Counted from the first letter of the stretch, positions 1 to 11,028 are shown. The stretch is 64,000 nt of DNA from Marasmius tenuissimus (GCA_029532415.1 JAQOTA010000061.1:671705-735704); one strand, 5' to 3'. Notes: generated from the sequence alone by a model not told the origin. Program-made: numbers and translations.

Positions 1-60
1 GATATGGTAGGGCACGGCTAGTGTCCTCTCAAGTCACTCCTTCAAGCCAGGGCAAGGTTC

Positions 61-121
61 GAAGGTCGAGAATCAAGGGTCAAGTGTCGAGGGTCAAAGG
101 TCAAGTGTCGAAGGTCGAGGG
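61..121. repeat. Short tandem repeat of GGTCAAGTGTCGA-like units
   Basis: Four to five imperfect units of 13 to 14 bases built on GGTCAAGTGTCGA and GGTCGAG follow each other directly. They lie outside the readable part of gag and have no coding meaning that I can see. Confidence 0.7.
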
Positions 122-486
122 TTACGATGGGCTTTCACTGGTGTATTAACCAAGTTGTTAAGCTAAGGAAAGATTGTATGTACATTGGGTTTATATACTG
201 GAATCTGTCTAGGTCCAGAGTCGCTCTGAGTTGTGCTGAGTCGCAGGTGTGTGAGTCGCTTGTAGTTGGACTGAGTTGTCGTGGGAGTGGCTGTGACTGT
301 CGTGTGAGTCATTGCGGCTGTTCGTGTATTATGACTCAGGGTGGCATGTGGAGATGTCTGCTGGGCATGGTCTGGAGCTGTGGTCTGGATGCATAGCTCC
401 ACTTACTCCGCGGAGTCGTCTATAGAGATGTTTTGAATGAGTGGGAAAGGTGGGAAGGGATAGGTGAGTTGGGTAGGGAGAGGCGT

Positions 487-1389
487 CTATATGGGCGCTT
501 GTTGATGAGAATAGAGGTGAATCGTAACACCACCGCGAGTACCATGCTGCTGCTTCTTCTTCTTACCCTGGTTCTGGTTCAAAGAGGGGCATTGCTGCTG
601 CTGCTGTGGTGGGCGAGTGTTGGTCTGCTGCTGATACCCACGCTGCTGGCGTTGCTGCTGCTGGCCGAACGATGGTTCTCAATTACCAGCACGCTTCACT
701 GCAGAGAGGCGGTTGGCGAGCTGTGGGTTCTGGCGTTCGTACTCGACCATGATAGCATCATGGACTTTAGAAACGGTGATGCAATCTTCATCCTCAGGAT
801 CCCTAACATAGTCATGGAGGGATTTGGATGAGGCGGTGTCCCATTCGGGAGGAATAGCAGTGATGAGCAAGAGGGATTTGATCAACCTGGGGAGAACCAC
901 TCCTACCTCAGAGAGTTGCTCGATGTAGGACTTGAACTTGGCGATGCCGGCTTGGGGATGAGAGGTGGTAAGCCTGAAAGAGACGAGTTTAACAAAGTCG
1001 CCATAGATGGCAGACAAAGTGGGCTCGCCGTAAGTGAGGTTCAGCTGTTCCCAAGCTTTTTCGGTGTTCATGTCCTTGATCGGATCAAAGACCTCCTTGG
1101 TGGTGGTGATCTGGATGATTCCCATGAGCTGGAGATCTTCCTTGTCCCAAGCAAGACTTTCCTTGACCCAGGCAGCATGCTCTTCAGGAGGAACGATTGC
1201 GCGGGTAACAGGAGTAACCCCTGTGGGGCTAGTCACAGTGCCAAGGGGCATGAAGGGACGTGGTTCTTGGCCAGTGAGATGACCATAAAGACCTTGGGTC
1301 TTGCACACAGCTTCCATCTCGCCGTAGTAGGTCTGTTTGAAGTTGGTGCTGTCAAAGCGACCGAAGAAGTATTTCTTAACATCAAACAT
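487..1389 (-). pseudogene. Copia gag polyprotein, interrupted by an in-frame TGA
   Basis: Capsid-type gag of a copia element (UBN2 / gag-polypeptide family). I start it at the ATG at 1389, which gives MFDVKKYFFGRFDSTNFKQ, a usual opening for fungal copia gag. The ORF could be extended to 1458, but those residues look like leader. The body has the typical W-x-Q-L and LLL-x-IP-x-EWD positions. The frame stops at TGA (679-681). The same frame then continues for about 60 codons through a Gln-rich stretch (CAG repeats, 600-680) and a Lys-rich patch up to a TAG at 487. The stop is thus one substitution, most simply CGA to TGA, inside an otherwise continuous frame. No CCHC knuckle is visible. Confidence 0.75.
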
Positions 1390-1648
1390 GGTAGTAAGAG
1401 GTTGAGAGTTTGGTGTTGGATCTAGAAAAGACAGCATCAGCATGTGTCTAATCAACACAGGGAGCAGCCATCAAGGCACTATGCTCAACGAGGAGCATTG
1501 GATCCTTTAGATCCAATGTCGTCGAAGGACGTACATCAATGCCATGGATCGAGCACTCAATTAAGAGGTTGATGGCAACATGCAGGTCTAGCCTAGCTAG
1601 CCGATGACAGCAGCCTAGGGGTGCTCGTTATTGTAGTCGGGCTAACCG

Positions 1649-1660
1649 GGGCCCATAACC
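1649..1660 (-). other. Primer-binding site, half initiator-tRNA(Met) type
   Basis: Directly after the LTR end the minus strand reads GGTTATGGGCCC, close to the complement of the anticodon stem-loop of eukaryotic initiator tRNA-Met (GGGTTATGAGCCC). The preceding LTR bases CATCA also match the tRNA complement. Copia-like elements are known to prime from a cleaved internal fragment of this tRNA, so the position and sequence both fit. Confidence 0.7.
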
Positions 1661-1982
1661 TGATGAGCTGGCATGACACCTAGCGCAGAGGACTACAACA
1701 TGGCTACACTACTACTTACCAGAGAGAAGTTTAGAGAGGTAGAGGTGAGACGTAGAAGCTCAAGCACACTGTAGATTCAGGTAGAGAACTATGAGCTTAT
1801 ATACATGAAGATACAATAGAGTTACCATATAGAGATGACAATAGAAATTTTACATATGATCATAGTGAACAAATGAAGAATAGAACAATAGTGAATGCAT
1901 TGTCCCGCATAATACAATGGCGGGAAGTATGAACCGGGACTTCAGATATACTGGGATCTAATAATAGTCCACGGATTCAACA
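1661..1982 (-). repeat. 5' long terminal repeat of the copia element
   Basis: On the minus strand the block starts TGTTGAATCC and ends CTCATCA, so it has TG..CA termini, and it abuts the primer-binding site. Inside is a TATA-like stretch (TGTATATAAG, about 1795-1806) about 135 bases before the LTR end, as expected for the LTR promoter. The partner LTR lies outside the window, so the ends are inferred from the motif and primer site and not from a repeat alignment. Confidence 0.65.
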
Positions 1983-2863
1983 GGGAGGCGGTCAACTAGC
2001 TTGTTACAAGTCTTTGTGACTCTCTGTGCTACTTCTGGTCAGGCCTGGAGGCTCTTACCAAACTGGAGACTGGAATTCAAAACAATAATGCAAGCAACGC
2101 GACACGAAGGAAATACTCGCCACGTTTATTTTCGATCATAAACTGTCCGATTACTTTGGCCAAACCTATATATGGTAATGGAAAAGTCACCAGCCAATTC
2201 AAACTCAGATCTCCAGGTCCCTCACAACGACGTTTCTTGTGAGGGGTCAGTTACAGGCCTATCTTGAAATCATAATCCTTTCTCGTTACCGCATTGTAGC
2301 TTTCTTGTTCTTAAACCGCATCTGCGGTCAATTCCCGTTCCAACTCGTCCGTTACGCATTTCATTTCACGGCACGATACACATAGCCGTGGCGCCTCGTC
2401 TCGCTAAGCACTCCATAGAGATTCAATATCCAATACTTGTAACGTTCATGGGCTAATTTCAGAATTGTTGCTTGATGCGTTATCAGCATCACTCTTTTTA
2501 TACCACTGGGTGTACACCCCGTTTTGTGTTCGTTTCCCCTGACCATTGACAGTGGGTAATGTTGAGCTGAAACCAAGGGCAAGCAATAATAACTGAAGAC
2601 ACGGAGCAGTCTCCAAACTCGACCATGGTACTGTCGTTCGTTGAAGTAATACTTTATGTGGTCCAAGCCATGGCCTTCTTACTTACCGTTTATGGAGAGT
2701 ACTCACATGACTCATGTATTCGGTGGCTTGCTAGCTCCCACGGTGATAACCTGGCTGCGACAACAAACTTTCTTTTTTCAAGCAGAGGGACACCTCAGTT
2801 GACGTCTACCACAACTGAGGCAAGCCCCATCTCGTTCCTAATTTACTTACATTTACTTGGTAT
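1983..2863. other. Intergenic, no gene recognised
   Basis: About 880 bases between the copia LTR and the Harbinger element. A 101-codon minus-strand frame (2361-2666) has no family resemblance and no splice partner, so I do not call it. Confidence 0.6.
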
Positions 2864-2899
2864 TAGTTACGGTCAGAGTTGAGTTGACCGCGCGGTCAA
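2864..2899 (+). repeat. Left terminal inverted repeat of the Harbinger element
   Basis: Perfect inverted match over 36 bases to 6895-6930. The inner 16 bases, TTGACCGCGCGGTCAA, are themselves a perfect palindrome. Confidence 0.95.
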
Positions 2900-3157
2900 G
2901 TGGCCAATCAAAATTTCGAGCAAAAAGTCGGTCAAGTCTTGATCGACTTTTGATCGCGCCTTTTTTTGCTCGACTCTGGAGTCGAGCAAACGCTCTTGAC
3001 CGCGATCAAACAGAGGCGATCAAGCTGAGCTCAGGCTGTTGAGTATTTAATTATTTAATTAATTTCCTCTATTTTCATGAATAACATAACTTTTCCTAAT
3101 CAATCTCTCGTGCCTCCGAGCCTCACACCGTCTGTCCTCTGCAAGTATATCTTCCTC

Positions 3158-4788
3158 ATGACTGGAACAAAGAGCACCGCAAAGAAAAAACAAAAAACGG
3201 CAGCATCCGATGGCAAGGACTCGAAACCAAAACAGAAATCCACAACCAAACGAGGCAAGACTGTAGAGCCCGAGGGGCTATCCGACAATGAGGTAGATGT
3301 AAGCGAGGGGGAAGTGGAAGGAAAAAACAAGAAAACCGACGGCAAAAAGGCTAAGAATACACGTATAAAGTGAGCATAACTCATGTTAACTTCACTGGAA
3401 AGACTCACCTCCTTCTGGTTGGGATGTCAGTCTTCAGGAAGCGATTGTAACCACTATCGAGGACCACAAAGAAATCAAACAGAAGTTGTATCCACCACCG
3501 GGTGCTAACCTCTCTACTGCAGATGGAGGAGGAAACAAGAAAACAGTTGCCCACTGGCAGATATGCGAGGAGGTTTTTTCCGAACATCCTGTATACAAGG
3601 ATGCCTTCAAGGCTGCTCTCGACGCAAATCCATCAACCCCCAGTGGCAAGAAAATACGGGACTCGTGGAGTGGAGGTGTAAAAGCACAGCTACGAAGGTG
3701 AGCCTTCCTATGTCAGTGGCTTTAATTCACTAATCACGCTGGCTTAGAATGGAGATCAAGACCAACGAAATCCGTAATGCCATGGGACAGACTGGTATGG
3801 GCCTGACGTCTGCGGATGATATCGACATGAATATTGATAGCTCAATCACCAATGCCTGGCGTGCGTACCTGTTTCAATTCAACCAAATAAGTCTGACGTG
3901 CAGAATAGAAATGTATGGCGAGAAGTACCCCTGGTTCTTCAGGTTCCGTGATATCATTGGAGAGCGCCCAAACCTCGTCCTTACCGGAGTTGGCAACAGT
4001 TCTACCCCCATCAACCTGGATGGAGAGTCAGCACTGGACGATGTGGACTTGTCATTACCTGCTACCTCCGACTATGACGCGGATATGGCTGAAGACGTCA
4101 AGGAGAGTGTGAACGATGAGATGGAAGAAGATGGGCCCGGCGATGGTAGGGGGGGGTAAAGAAGTCCTGGGATGTTGAGTACGGCGACAAGTCTGAGAAA
4201 GTTGATGCAGAGGTTTCCATATCCAAGTCCACGGGCGACGGTCAGAAAAGCAAAAAGAGGAAGGCTGATGAAGTCATCACCCCCAGTACTGCCAAAAAGA
4301 CTGCACCACGTAAAGGAGACTCCAAACCAGCCGCACCAGTGAAAGTCAACTCTGGGAAGAAATCAAGGATGGACGAGTTCTCGGAAATAGCGAAGGCTGA
4401 GGAGGCTACCCGACAGGCGGAACTCCAAGTTGAAAGCAAGAAGATGGATGGGGAGAACCAGAAGTACAGGGTATTCGAGAGTGTGTCGAAGATGAAGCAC
4501 GAGGGGAAGATGAAACGGTTTGAGATGAAGATGGAATTGAGGAGGCAGGAGTTGGAGTATAAGAAGATGAAGCTTGCAGGAGGACCCGGACGAGTTACGG
4601 AAAGGGCAATGGGCTTCTCTATTCAAACTACTCCGGCCCATTCTCAGATGTTGTCGGCCCTGATGCCTGGTGTGGGAGAACCTCCCAAAGTGTCATCTTC
4701 ATCTTCCTTGCGTCTCGATGATGACAACGACTGCCCAAACCATGCAGAGTTTGATTACGGCTCTCACTGGGGAGTAGGCACAAACTAG
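3158..4788 (+). pseudogene. Harbinger Myb/SANT-like helper protein, frameshifted
   Basis: Second gene of the transposon, the likely DNA-binding partner of the transposase. Exons: 3158-3369, 3431-3697, 3748-3860, 3909-4788. The start is the ATG opening MTGTKSTAKKKQK; the protein begins with a Lys-rich acidic stretch. The trihelix-like core spans exons 2-4 with the motifs YPPPGAN, HWQICEEVF and the usual YPWFFRFRDIIGERPNL block. The C-terminal half is a highly charged helix (KMKHEGKMKRFEMKMELRRQ). Exon 4 runs into TAA at 4157-4159 directly after a run of eight G (4149-4156). One extra G (or two fewer) restores a frame that stays open to TAG at 4788 and carries the conserved basic and helical tail. 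This is a homopolymer indel, either real decay or a sequencing error. The intron 3861-3908 is 48 bases, in frame and free of stops. Confidence 0.8.
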
Positions 4789-4959
4789 ATAGTAATAACT
4801 TATGTCTTATACGTATGTATTATGGTACTACACCTGAAACAGATAGAATACAGATTGAAATCTAGCCCGACTCATCAAACTCAAAACCCTCTGCCCTACA
4901 GTGTCGATGAGCCCTTTCCTCAAGAAACTCCTGTAGCTGCTCCTTCAAGCTCTCTCTCT

Positions 4960-6670
4960 TCAACTTTCCGGAGCCTGCAGATGCATGATTCTGACGATGT
5001 TCACGCTGTGGACGTCCCTCCTCTCCTCCAACCCCTCCTCAATGAATGGGTCATTCTCTACATCACTGCTCTGTGCACGTTCATCTTCCATAGCAAAGTT
5101 GTGTACAGCGATACAGGCAGCAACCCAGTAGCCCGTGAACTTGTGTGACCGAGCGCTGTCGATATGTACCCGGAGTCCTTTCAAAGATGAAAAGCGGCCC
5201 TTCAGAAATCCAATACAGTGTTCAGAACGAACACGAACACGTGAGACAAAGTTGTTGAACTGCGCATTCTCAGGAATATTCTTGAGTGGTGCCTTGTACG
5301 GGGCAACAACCCAGTCTTCAATCTGTAGTATCCATGGAAAACAACGATGAGATGATGAGATAAAGATATGCAGTAAAAAACACACGAAAACATACTGGAT
5401 AGGCCGAATCTGCCCATACCCATTCACCGTTCTCCATGATAGAGTCGTGCTCTTTCTGGAGACGGGTGTATTCCCATGCTGTGGAGTCGTGGGTGCTTCC
5501 AGTGAAACCATATGTGAAGTCGATGATCCGTAGGTTTGGTAGGGATACAACCTAGTAATTATATTAGTACGAGAGTAGGCAAAAAAAGCACGAGCTGACC
5601 TGTATGTTCAACGAGTAGTTGCACTTGCGATCAAAATAGCTTTCCCCATACCAATGCGGGCGCTCTGCGAGAGGTATAAGGGTACCATCAACAAGGCACC
5701 ATCCATCGCGCCATGCCTCGCATGAATGCTCTTCAACCCATGCCTTTGCCTCTTCTTTCTCCGCAGGTGTTGGCATACGGACATACTCATTCAGAAATGA
5801 CGACCGCAGAATGGCTGTTATGACCCTCCTCGTACACAACTGCACAGTACCCTTTCCAAGCCCAGCCCAGTCTGCAACCTCCTTCAAACTCGCAGCATTC
5901 CCAAAATGACCAAAGCGATAGAGCATGACTGCGACTTGTGTTTCGACATCTAATTGGGCGTTATTCGAGTTGTTGCAAAAAACAGGGTTGGTTTCGAGAA
6001 TGGCCACAAGACTGTCGAAGGTGGTGGGTAATAGGCGCAATGCCTCTCGGAATCTATCTGGGTAGAGGTGTTTGTCAACTCTGAGAATATGTGGAAGGTC
6101 TGGTGGAGGTTTCTGAAGCCGGACTCGGGGAGATTCGTACCGGCTGCTGTACATCTTTTGTATGGAGTCTTGTACCCACTTCCGATAGCGGCAGTGATAT
6201 CTTCTACCAAATTGGTGTTGTACTGGATCTGACGGCGGGCTCAAGGGAGTTTCGGTGTCACTGTCATCCGAGGATTCTGAAGTTGACGAAAGGTAGGATG
6301 AACTGGATGAATTGGAGGAGGAACTTGAGTCAGATGAGGGATCCATATTGGATGTTGTATCTGAACTTCCGCTGCTACTATCAGACAAGCTTGATGTGTC
6401 TTCATCATCAGAGTCCAGTCCAAGTCCAAACCTATCCATCTCAAGCTTCATTTCCATTTCCTTCATCTGCATTTCCATCTCCACCTCCATCTCAATCTTC
6501 TCCATGTCGTATTCCGTTGGTTCTGCCTCGACATAACTCTGCTGCTTGGTCTTGAGGTTGGCCTTTAGTAGGCGTTGTCTTCTTCGTATACGTTGGTGTC
6601 TTTTACGCTCAAAGCGGATGAAGTCGTTTAAGAGCCTTGAGCTGCGTTGTTTTCGGGTTGGTTTGGGCAT
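4960..6670 (-). CDS. PIF/Harbinger transposase (DDE_Tnp_4)
   Basis: DDE nuclease that cuts and joins the element ends. Exons: 6670-5600, 5551-5396, 5322-4960, all with GT..AG introns, total 529 codons plus stop. The N-terminus is basic, followed by a Glu/Met-rich helix and a Ser/Asp-rich linker (about residues 50-150). The catalytic domain begins near RVDKHLYPDRFREALR. The first acid lies in VDGTLIPLAERP. The FTGSTHDSTAW block follows, then the second acid in WADSAYP, and the Glu in RSEHCIGFLKGRFSSL. All three acids are present and no stop interrupts the spliced frame, so this copy may be active. A longer start at 6718 exists, but the ATG at 6670 gives the usual basic N-terminus. It converges with the helper gene and shares the element with it. 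Confidence 0.9.
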
Positions 6671-6894
6671 AATTGAGCCCTTCCTGTCTGCGACACGACG
6701 TGCAGAACTTGACAGCACGTGATTCTTCCATATTTGGCCTACTTACTATGTACAGATGACTCGTATCTACGGTAATTCCAGTGGCGAGGAACAGATGTAC
6801 AGTGAGTGAATTCCCCGGGGTGGTCAGAGTTGAACACGATCAAGCCGAGATCAAATGGATTTGACCAGAAATTTGATCTCATCTTGATCGCGAG

Positions 6895-6930
6895 TTGACC
6901 GCGCGGTCAACTCAACTCTGACCGTAACTA
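6895..6930 (-). repeat. Right terminal inverted repeat of the Harbinger element
   Basis: Mirror copy of 2864-2899 with no mismatch, ending ACCGTAACTA. It carries the same 16-base internal palindrome. Confidence 0.95.
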
Positions 6931-7103
6931 TTGACTAGAGTTGTTAGCTCTTACTCTGCAGAATCAAAAGTTCCCGCTGGTAGATGAACAGTTGGCTCAG
7001 ATACTATCCCGTTGGTCTGGGGCATCATGACATGGCAAAAGTATTTCCCTTATAGAGCGTCAAGTTTTACATTGACTCGCATTTGATCCCCAGTTTTCTT
7101 ACC

Positions 7104-8621
7104 ATGAATTCGACAACCCCTTCAAAGCCTCTGGATATCCGTCTCACTGAGTATCGATTCAGATTCGGGATCCTCCTGCCAATCATTATCTCTTCGGTGA
7201 GCCCAAATTCCTTGACACTGTCCCTATATCTTTCTGAAGAACCGTATCCCCTAGGTCCATTTGTTTCTCTACGGCATAAACGTACTTCTCTTCCGAATCG
7301 GCCTCGTGGTATTGAGAAAAAGGGAGCGAGAGAAAGATGGCGGAAATTGGCTGTTCCGGTTCCCCCTCTTCTCACTCTTCGTTATATCTTCGGTCAGCGT
7401 CCCGATAGGCTTGGCGTCGGATATTTTGGATGCAAGGCAAGCATTTTGTCTCACTTCAGGTTTGGATATATCGGCCAGGGTACTGAACGGCCAGAACTCT
7501 TTACAGTAAGTTAAGTTCCCTCCAAGTGAATAGTAGATCTGATTCTATCGTCCTGCTTACGCGCATACTACATAGAATCTGTCGATTTGTGATTATATGG
7601 ATGATGGGGTGAGATCCTCTGCGAGCTAGCTCAACCTCATCTTGATGATTGACGGGTAACTTCACAGCATCATCGTAGATACCGTCTTGGTTAGTTCTAT
7701 CAGGAACGCTTTTTATCGCGACTGAAGTGACTCACGGTCGGCAGGTGTTTCGGACATTCGTCATCTGTGGGTGGCCAAGGAGAAGTCGTGCTGCGGCGCT
7801 AGCATCACTGTGCTATGTCTTGGATAGTAAGTTGAATTTCACTTGAGAGAGAATAGAGTCTTGCTCACCTCAATGTCAGCTTTGTCCGTTATCTTTGGAA
7901 TTTGGTCCGCAGAGGAACATTGGTTTCCCGAACATGATCGTTACTCATTCTCGCTGATTTCGTCGGCCCCTCATTGGAAGACAATCATGACCTCGGCCTC
8001 CGTCCTCCTCCACCTACTGATCAACCTGGGTTTAACGATCCTCATTGGTAAAAGCTTGTGGGTCTGACACCGTTCAAACAATATTTGAATACTTGTTGTG
8101 TGCAGCTCGCAAGATTCTCCGGGCAACGAATGGAGGGTCAATAGGTACACCGAAGCGATTGAGAAACATCACTGCGTTCATGTGAGTTGTCATGATTTCC
8201 TCGCTTTCGTCTTCCCTGTTTCTCAGTCATCAACAATAATCATTGAGCAGAGTCGAGTCATGTTTACTTTATATCGTCACCTGGCTCGCTTTGATAGCAT
8301 GGGTTATCGCCTGGCTGCCCGAACCACTGCTATTCGGGTCCATCTTGATCCAAGTCGCGGTAAGTCTCATCTAATACGGATTATCCCTTGCACTGCAAAT
8401 GGCATTCACCAAGAACTAATCCCTACTGTCTACACATTTCCTTTCAGGGGATTGCCCCAACTCTCTTGATCGTACGAGCCAATACTCAAAGAGAAGACAC
8501 GAGAATAAGTCAACTCATACAGCCCACCCGAGCTAATTCTCAGGCTGGTGCAACGGCATCTGTTGAAGAAGACATCGTACTGGACACAGTCGGGCACCGC
8601 GATGAGTTCAAGGCCCCTTGA
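7104..8621 (+). CDS. Seven-helix orphan membrane protein
   Basis: Integral membrane protein of a large Agaricomycete family with no known function. Exons: 7104-7196, 7255-7505, 7576-7608, 7668-7689, 7745-7826, 7880-8047, 8106-8181, 8251-8359, 8448-8621; phases agree throughout and give 335 residues. Exons 3 and 4 are only 33 and 22 bases. Hydrophobic segments follow in order: LPIIISSVHLFLYGINVLLF near residues 27-46, LFSLFVISSVSVPIGL, the paired helix around FVIIWMMGIIVDTVLVF, ASLCYVLDTLSVIFGIW, a helix in exon 6, LLYIVTWLALIAWVIAWLP, and LFGSILIQVAGIAPTLL. The C-terminal tail (about 45 residues) is polar and acidic, as is usual in the family. It has the same architecture as the gene at 23936. 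The role could be sensory or transport; nothing in the sequence decides this. Confidence 0.78.
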
Positions 8622-8985
8622 AGATATAGTTCACACTGTGAGAACTGAATAGACACACAGCAGTCAACTTAACTGTTATTTGTACATTCATAACTCACAG
8701 ACCGTAGAATAAAGGCTTCTAGATCTGAGTGACTGTCGCCCCCCCCTCCCTAATTCACGATAATACCAAGATCGCGCTCGCGTTGATCACTAATACTACC
8801 TGTGAACGGGTACGGAAGCTCAGGTTCAGATCTCGTCAAGCCTCTGAGACAAGTGAAACGTGAAATGACAGACTACCAACTCCCTACCTCGCTATCGTCG
8901 GGCCTTATGTCGTGAGGATCCCTGGGTACTGTGAGTTTTACGCTGCATGATTCAATGTAGAATTGTGACACATTAAGCAAGGAGC
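8622..8985. other. Intergenic between convergent genes
   Basis: Shared 3' region of the seven-helix gene and the minus-strand F-box gene. No further feature seen. Confidence 0.6.
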
Positions 8986-10853
8986 TTAAGAGCCCTCCCA
9001 GATCGCAAAATCAACTCCACAAATGGAAGTCTCGGTCCAGCGTCTTCTCCTTGAATTCCTCTGCCCTTTACCCCACGCGACCCCATCGGCAGGCCATTCA
9101 AAATAGATACCCGACTCGGTCAGCTCGCAAGTGTGCACATACTCCGTCCGTCTGAAAGCTGGAATTGAAAAAGCCTCGACTTCACCCGTGCTTTCAAGGA
9201 ACTTAGAAATGTCGAAAATGATCACTTTGCTTCGCTATTCGGACGTGGCTTGTCAATTGGCCGCATCCAGTAAGGCTGAAGGGCTTACTTTTGCAACGAG
9301 AACGCGACGGTGCCCATCGAAAGCAAAAGTGGCGTGCTGTGCTCCGAGCATGATCTGTATAGCATGCCTTGCGAAAAGGCTCGTCTCGCCTGGTGGAATC
9401 TTGGTAAAGTTCCGCACTATGACGAGGGCGAGCTCGAAGCCCGAGCCCAAATTTGTCCTCCTTGAACTAAACGTCACAAAGTGGTTTCCACATATTGACA
9501 TTCTAACTGAAGATGATGATGGAACAAGATGAGTACGACTTCTAGAATTGAGCGGAGAGTTGTGTGATACGAACGTTTCTTGGAGCTTGATACATCGCGA
9601 AACCGTCCAAACGAGTTTTGCGACGGTGTGTCAGTTATTTTTAAGGGTTGCCATCTTAGCTTGCTAGGATTACTGCGCCGGGGATAGTAGACCACATACT
9701 GGGGATCGTCATCCTCTATCTCGATCGTTTTGCACGGCGCGCAGTCGTTGGGCATGTCCAATAAGCACTGTCCGCTGGCCCTATCGAATACACGCACCGA
9801 TCCAGACTCCCCTGACGTGAGTATAATGTGATTAGGACTCATGTCTATCGTCCAAATCGCTCCAAGAGAAGGAAGAGGTATGCTCTCGAGACCGGGTTTG
9901 GCCGTCATCATGGTATCGGGACAAAGTAACAGAGTCTGGGTGAGACGTCGCGAGGGAATATCATAGAAGAGTACCTCGTTTTCGTTGAGCAAAGTAAGAA
10001 GGGTTGGGAATATCATGCGAAACGGGCGTGCGGAAGAAGGATAAGGAAAGGCTGCATGGGGGACGAAATGGCCTTTGGGATATGTATTCCGGTGCGCTTC
10101 GTAGCACTTTCGTGAGATTTCGACTTGTTGAGGGTGGGGATATGGGAAGGATCCCTCCTGTGCCGGTGAAGGAGGACAAAGGTCAGGTATCGTCGCTAAC
10201 CGCCAGACCTCTCGCCATTCAGGCATGTTCAAGATGAGATATCCGGATTGATATTCGATCACAAAGGTTTGAGCAACAGCCTGGGTGTCAAAAACGTGCT
10301 CAATTTCAATTATTCATGTTCATTGTGAGGACATACCCAGGATTGTTCCCAGAGGACTGTCCCATTGACCTTGTCAATAACTACCAGCCCCGGCCTTTCT
10401 CCTCTCACATCTTTCAAACTGATTAGAAGTCCCTCCTTTTCATCCACACGTATATAGGCGGGGTGTTCTCCAGCTGAAGGGTAATGAGCAAGGGTAGATG
10501 GACCGCGTCCTCTCCAGCGGTCATCAAGTTGGAACATTCGCTGACCTAGAAGTAGTAGAGTCAAAGCGGGATACGGACGGGAAACATATAGTATACCGAC
10601 AAAAAGATTTCCACTCTCTGTTCATCCCCACGAAAATTTCTCGACGCATTCTCAGCGCGTCCAACTGATCGATCTTGACGGTGATGGACGGGATGAAATG
10701 ATGATGAAAGGCAGCGAAGCGATAGATAGTCGGTTCGTTATCAGTGATGAGAAGCTGAAAATGTTTGGAAGCCAGCTGCAGGCAGTGTATAGCCGGAATA
10801 GGGAGGTACGAAAGGATAGAGAGCACGGTCTCTGCTGGTAACTCGGTGATCAT
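8986..10853 (-). CDS. F-box protein with WD40-like C-terminal region, copy 1
   Basis: Likely substrate receptor of an SCF ubiquitin ligase: in known F-box proteins the N-terminal motif binds Skp1. Exons: 10853-10601, 10545-10337, 10280-9575, 9506-9289, 9234-8986, giving 544 residues. The F-box is residues 2-45 (ITELPAETVLSILSYLPIPA.. with a conserved LP, L and C). The rest resembles a beta-propeller, with phrases such as GAIWTIDMSPNHIILTSGES and SGSVRVFDRASGQCLLDM. Introns 1 and 3 use weak donors (GTCGGT, GTTCGT), but they sit exactly where the plus-strand paralogue at 14698 has strong ones, and exons 1 and 2 have identical lengths in both (253 and 209). The start at 10853 matches the paralogue start. 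The upstream frame to 10988 is treated as leader. Confidence 0.85.
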
Positions 10854-11028
10854 GGAGGTTGGACGTCGAAACAAAGGTTGCAGTGCACGTGAACGTACAA
10901 TCCTCGTGTACGCCTCCGGAACGGTGGCCCGGAATATGCCGTACTGACGCCGTACTGACGTCCTTGGCGTCACAGCTATCAGACTCATCCTGATTGCTTA
11001 CCATCATCACCTCCATTCGTAACACTTA

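Larger units (their letters stand above)
1..1982 (-). mobile_element. Ty1/copia LTR retrotransposon, truncated by the window edge
   Basis: On the minus strand this reads, from 1982 downward: a 322-bp LTR, a primer-binding site complementary to the anticodon arm of initiator tRNA-Met, a leader of about 260 bases, and a copia-type gag. Pol and the 3' LTR would lie beyond base 1 and are not seen. After the gag region the frame closes at 487-489, and bases 1-480 hold no protease or integrase motif, so the element is either rearranged or degenerate on this side. The order LTR, primer site, gag is the canonical Ty1/copia order. Gag is interrupted by a stop codon, so this copy is probably inactive. 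Confidence 0.8.
2864..6930. mobile_element. PIF/Harbinger DNA transposon, complete (4.07 kb)
   Basis: The two ends are perfect 36-base inverted repeats starting TAGTTACGGTCAGAG. Between them lie two convergent genes with the usual Harbinger content: a DDE_Tnp_4 transposase (minus strand) and a Myb/SANT-like helper (plus strand). Subterminal regions on both sides are rich in GATCAA / TTGATC words, possible binding sites for the helper or transposase. The symmetric ends (TAGTTACGG..CCGTAACTA) make the target duplication ambiguous: a TA dinucleotide is the only direct repeat consistent with them, while the 3-base TWA duplication usual for this superfamily is not obvious. The transposase reads through intact, but the helper carries a frameshift. 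Confidence 0.93.

Noticed and set aside
916..1425. Plus-strand frame of 169 codons opposite the copia gag
   Set aside because: It is the antisense shadow of gag, with no family resemblance of its own.
2361..2666. Minus-strand frame of 101 codons between the two mobile elements
   Set aside because: No recognised motif, no splice partners, and composition typical of chance frames.
6091..6555. Plus-strand frame of 154 codons rich in Ser and Ile
   Set aside because: Antisense of the acidic Ser/Glu-rich linker of the transposase.
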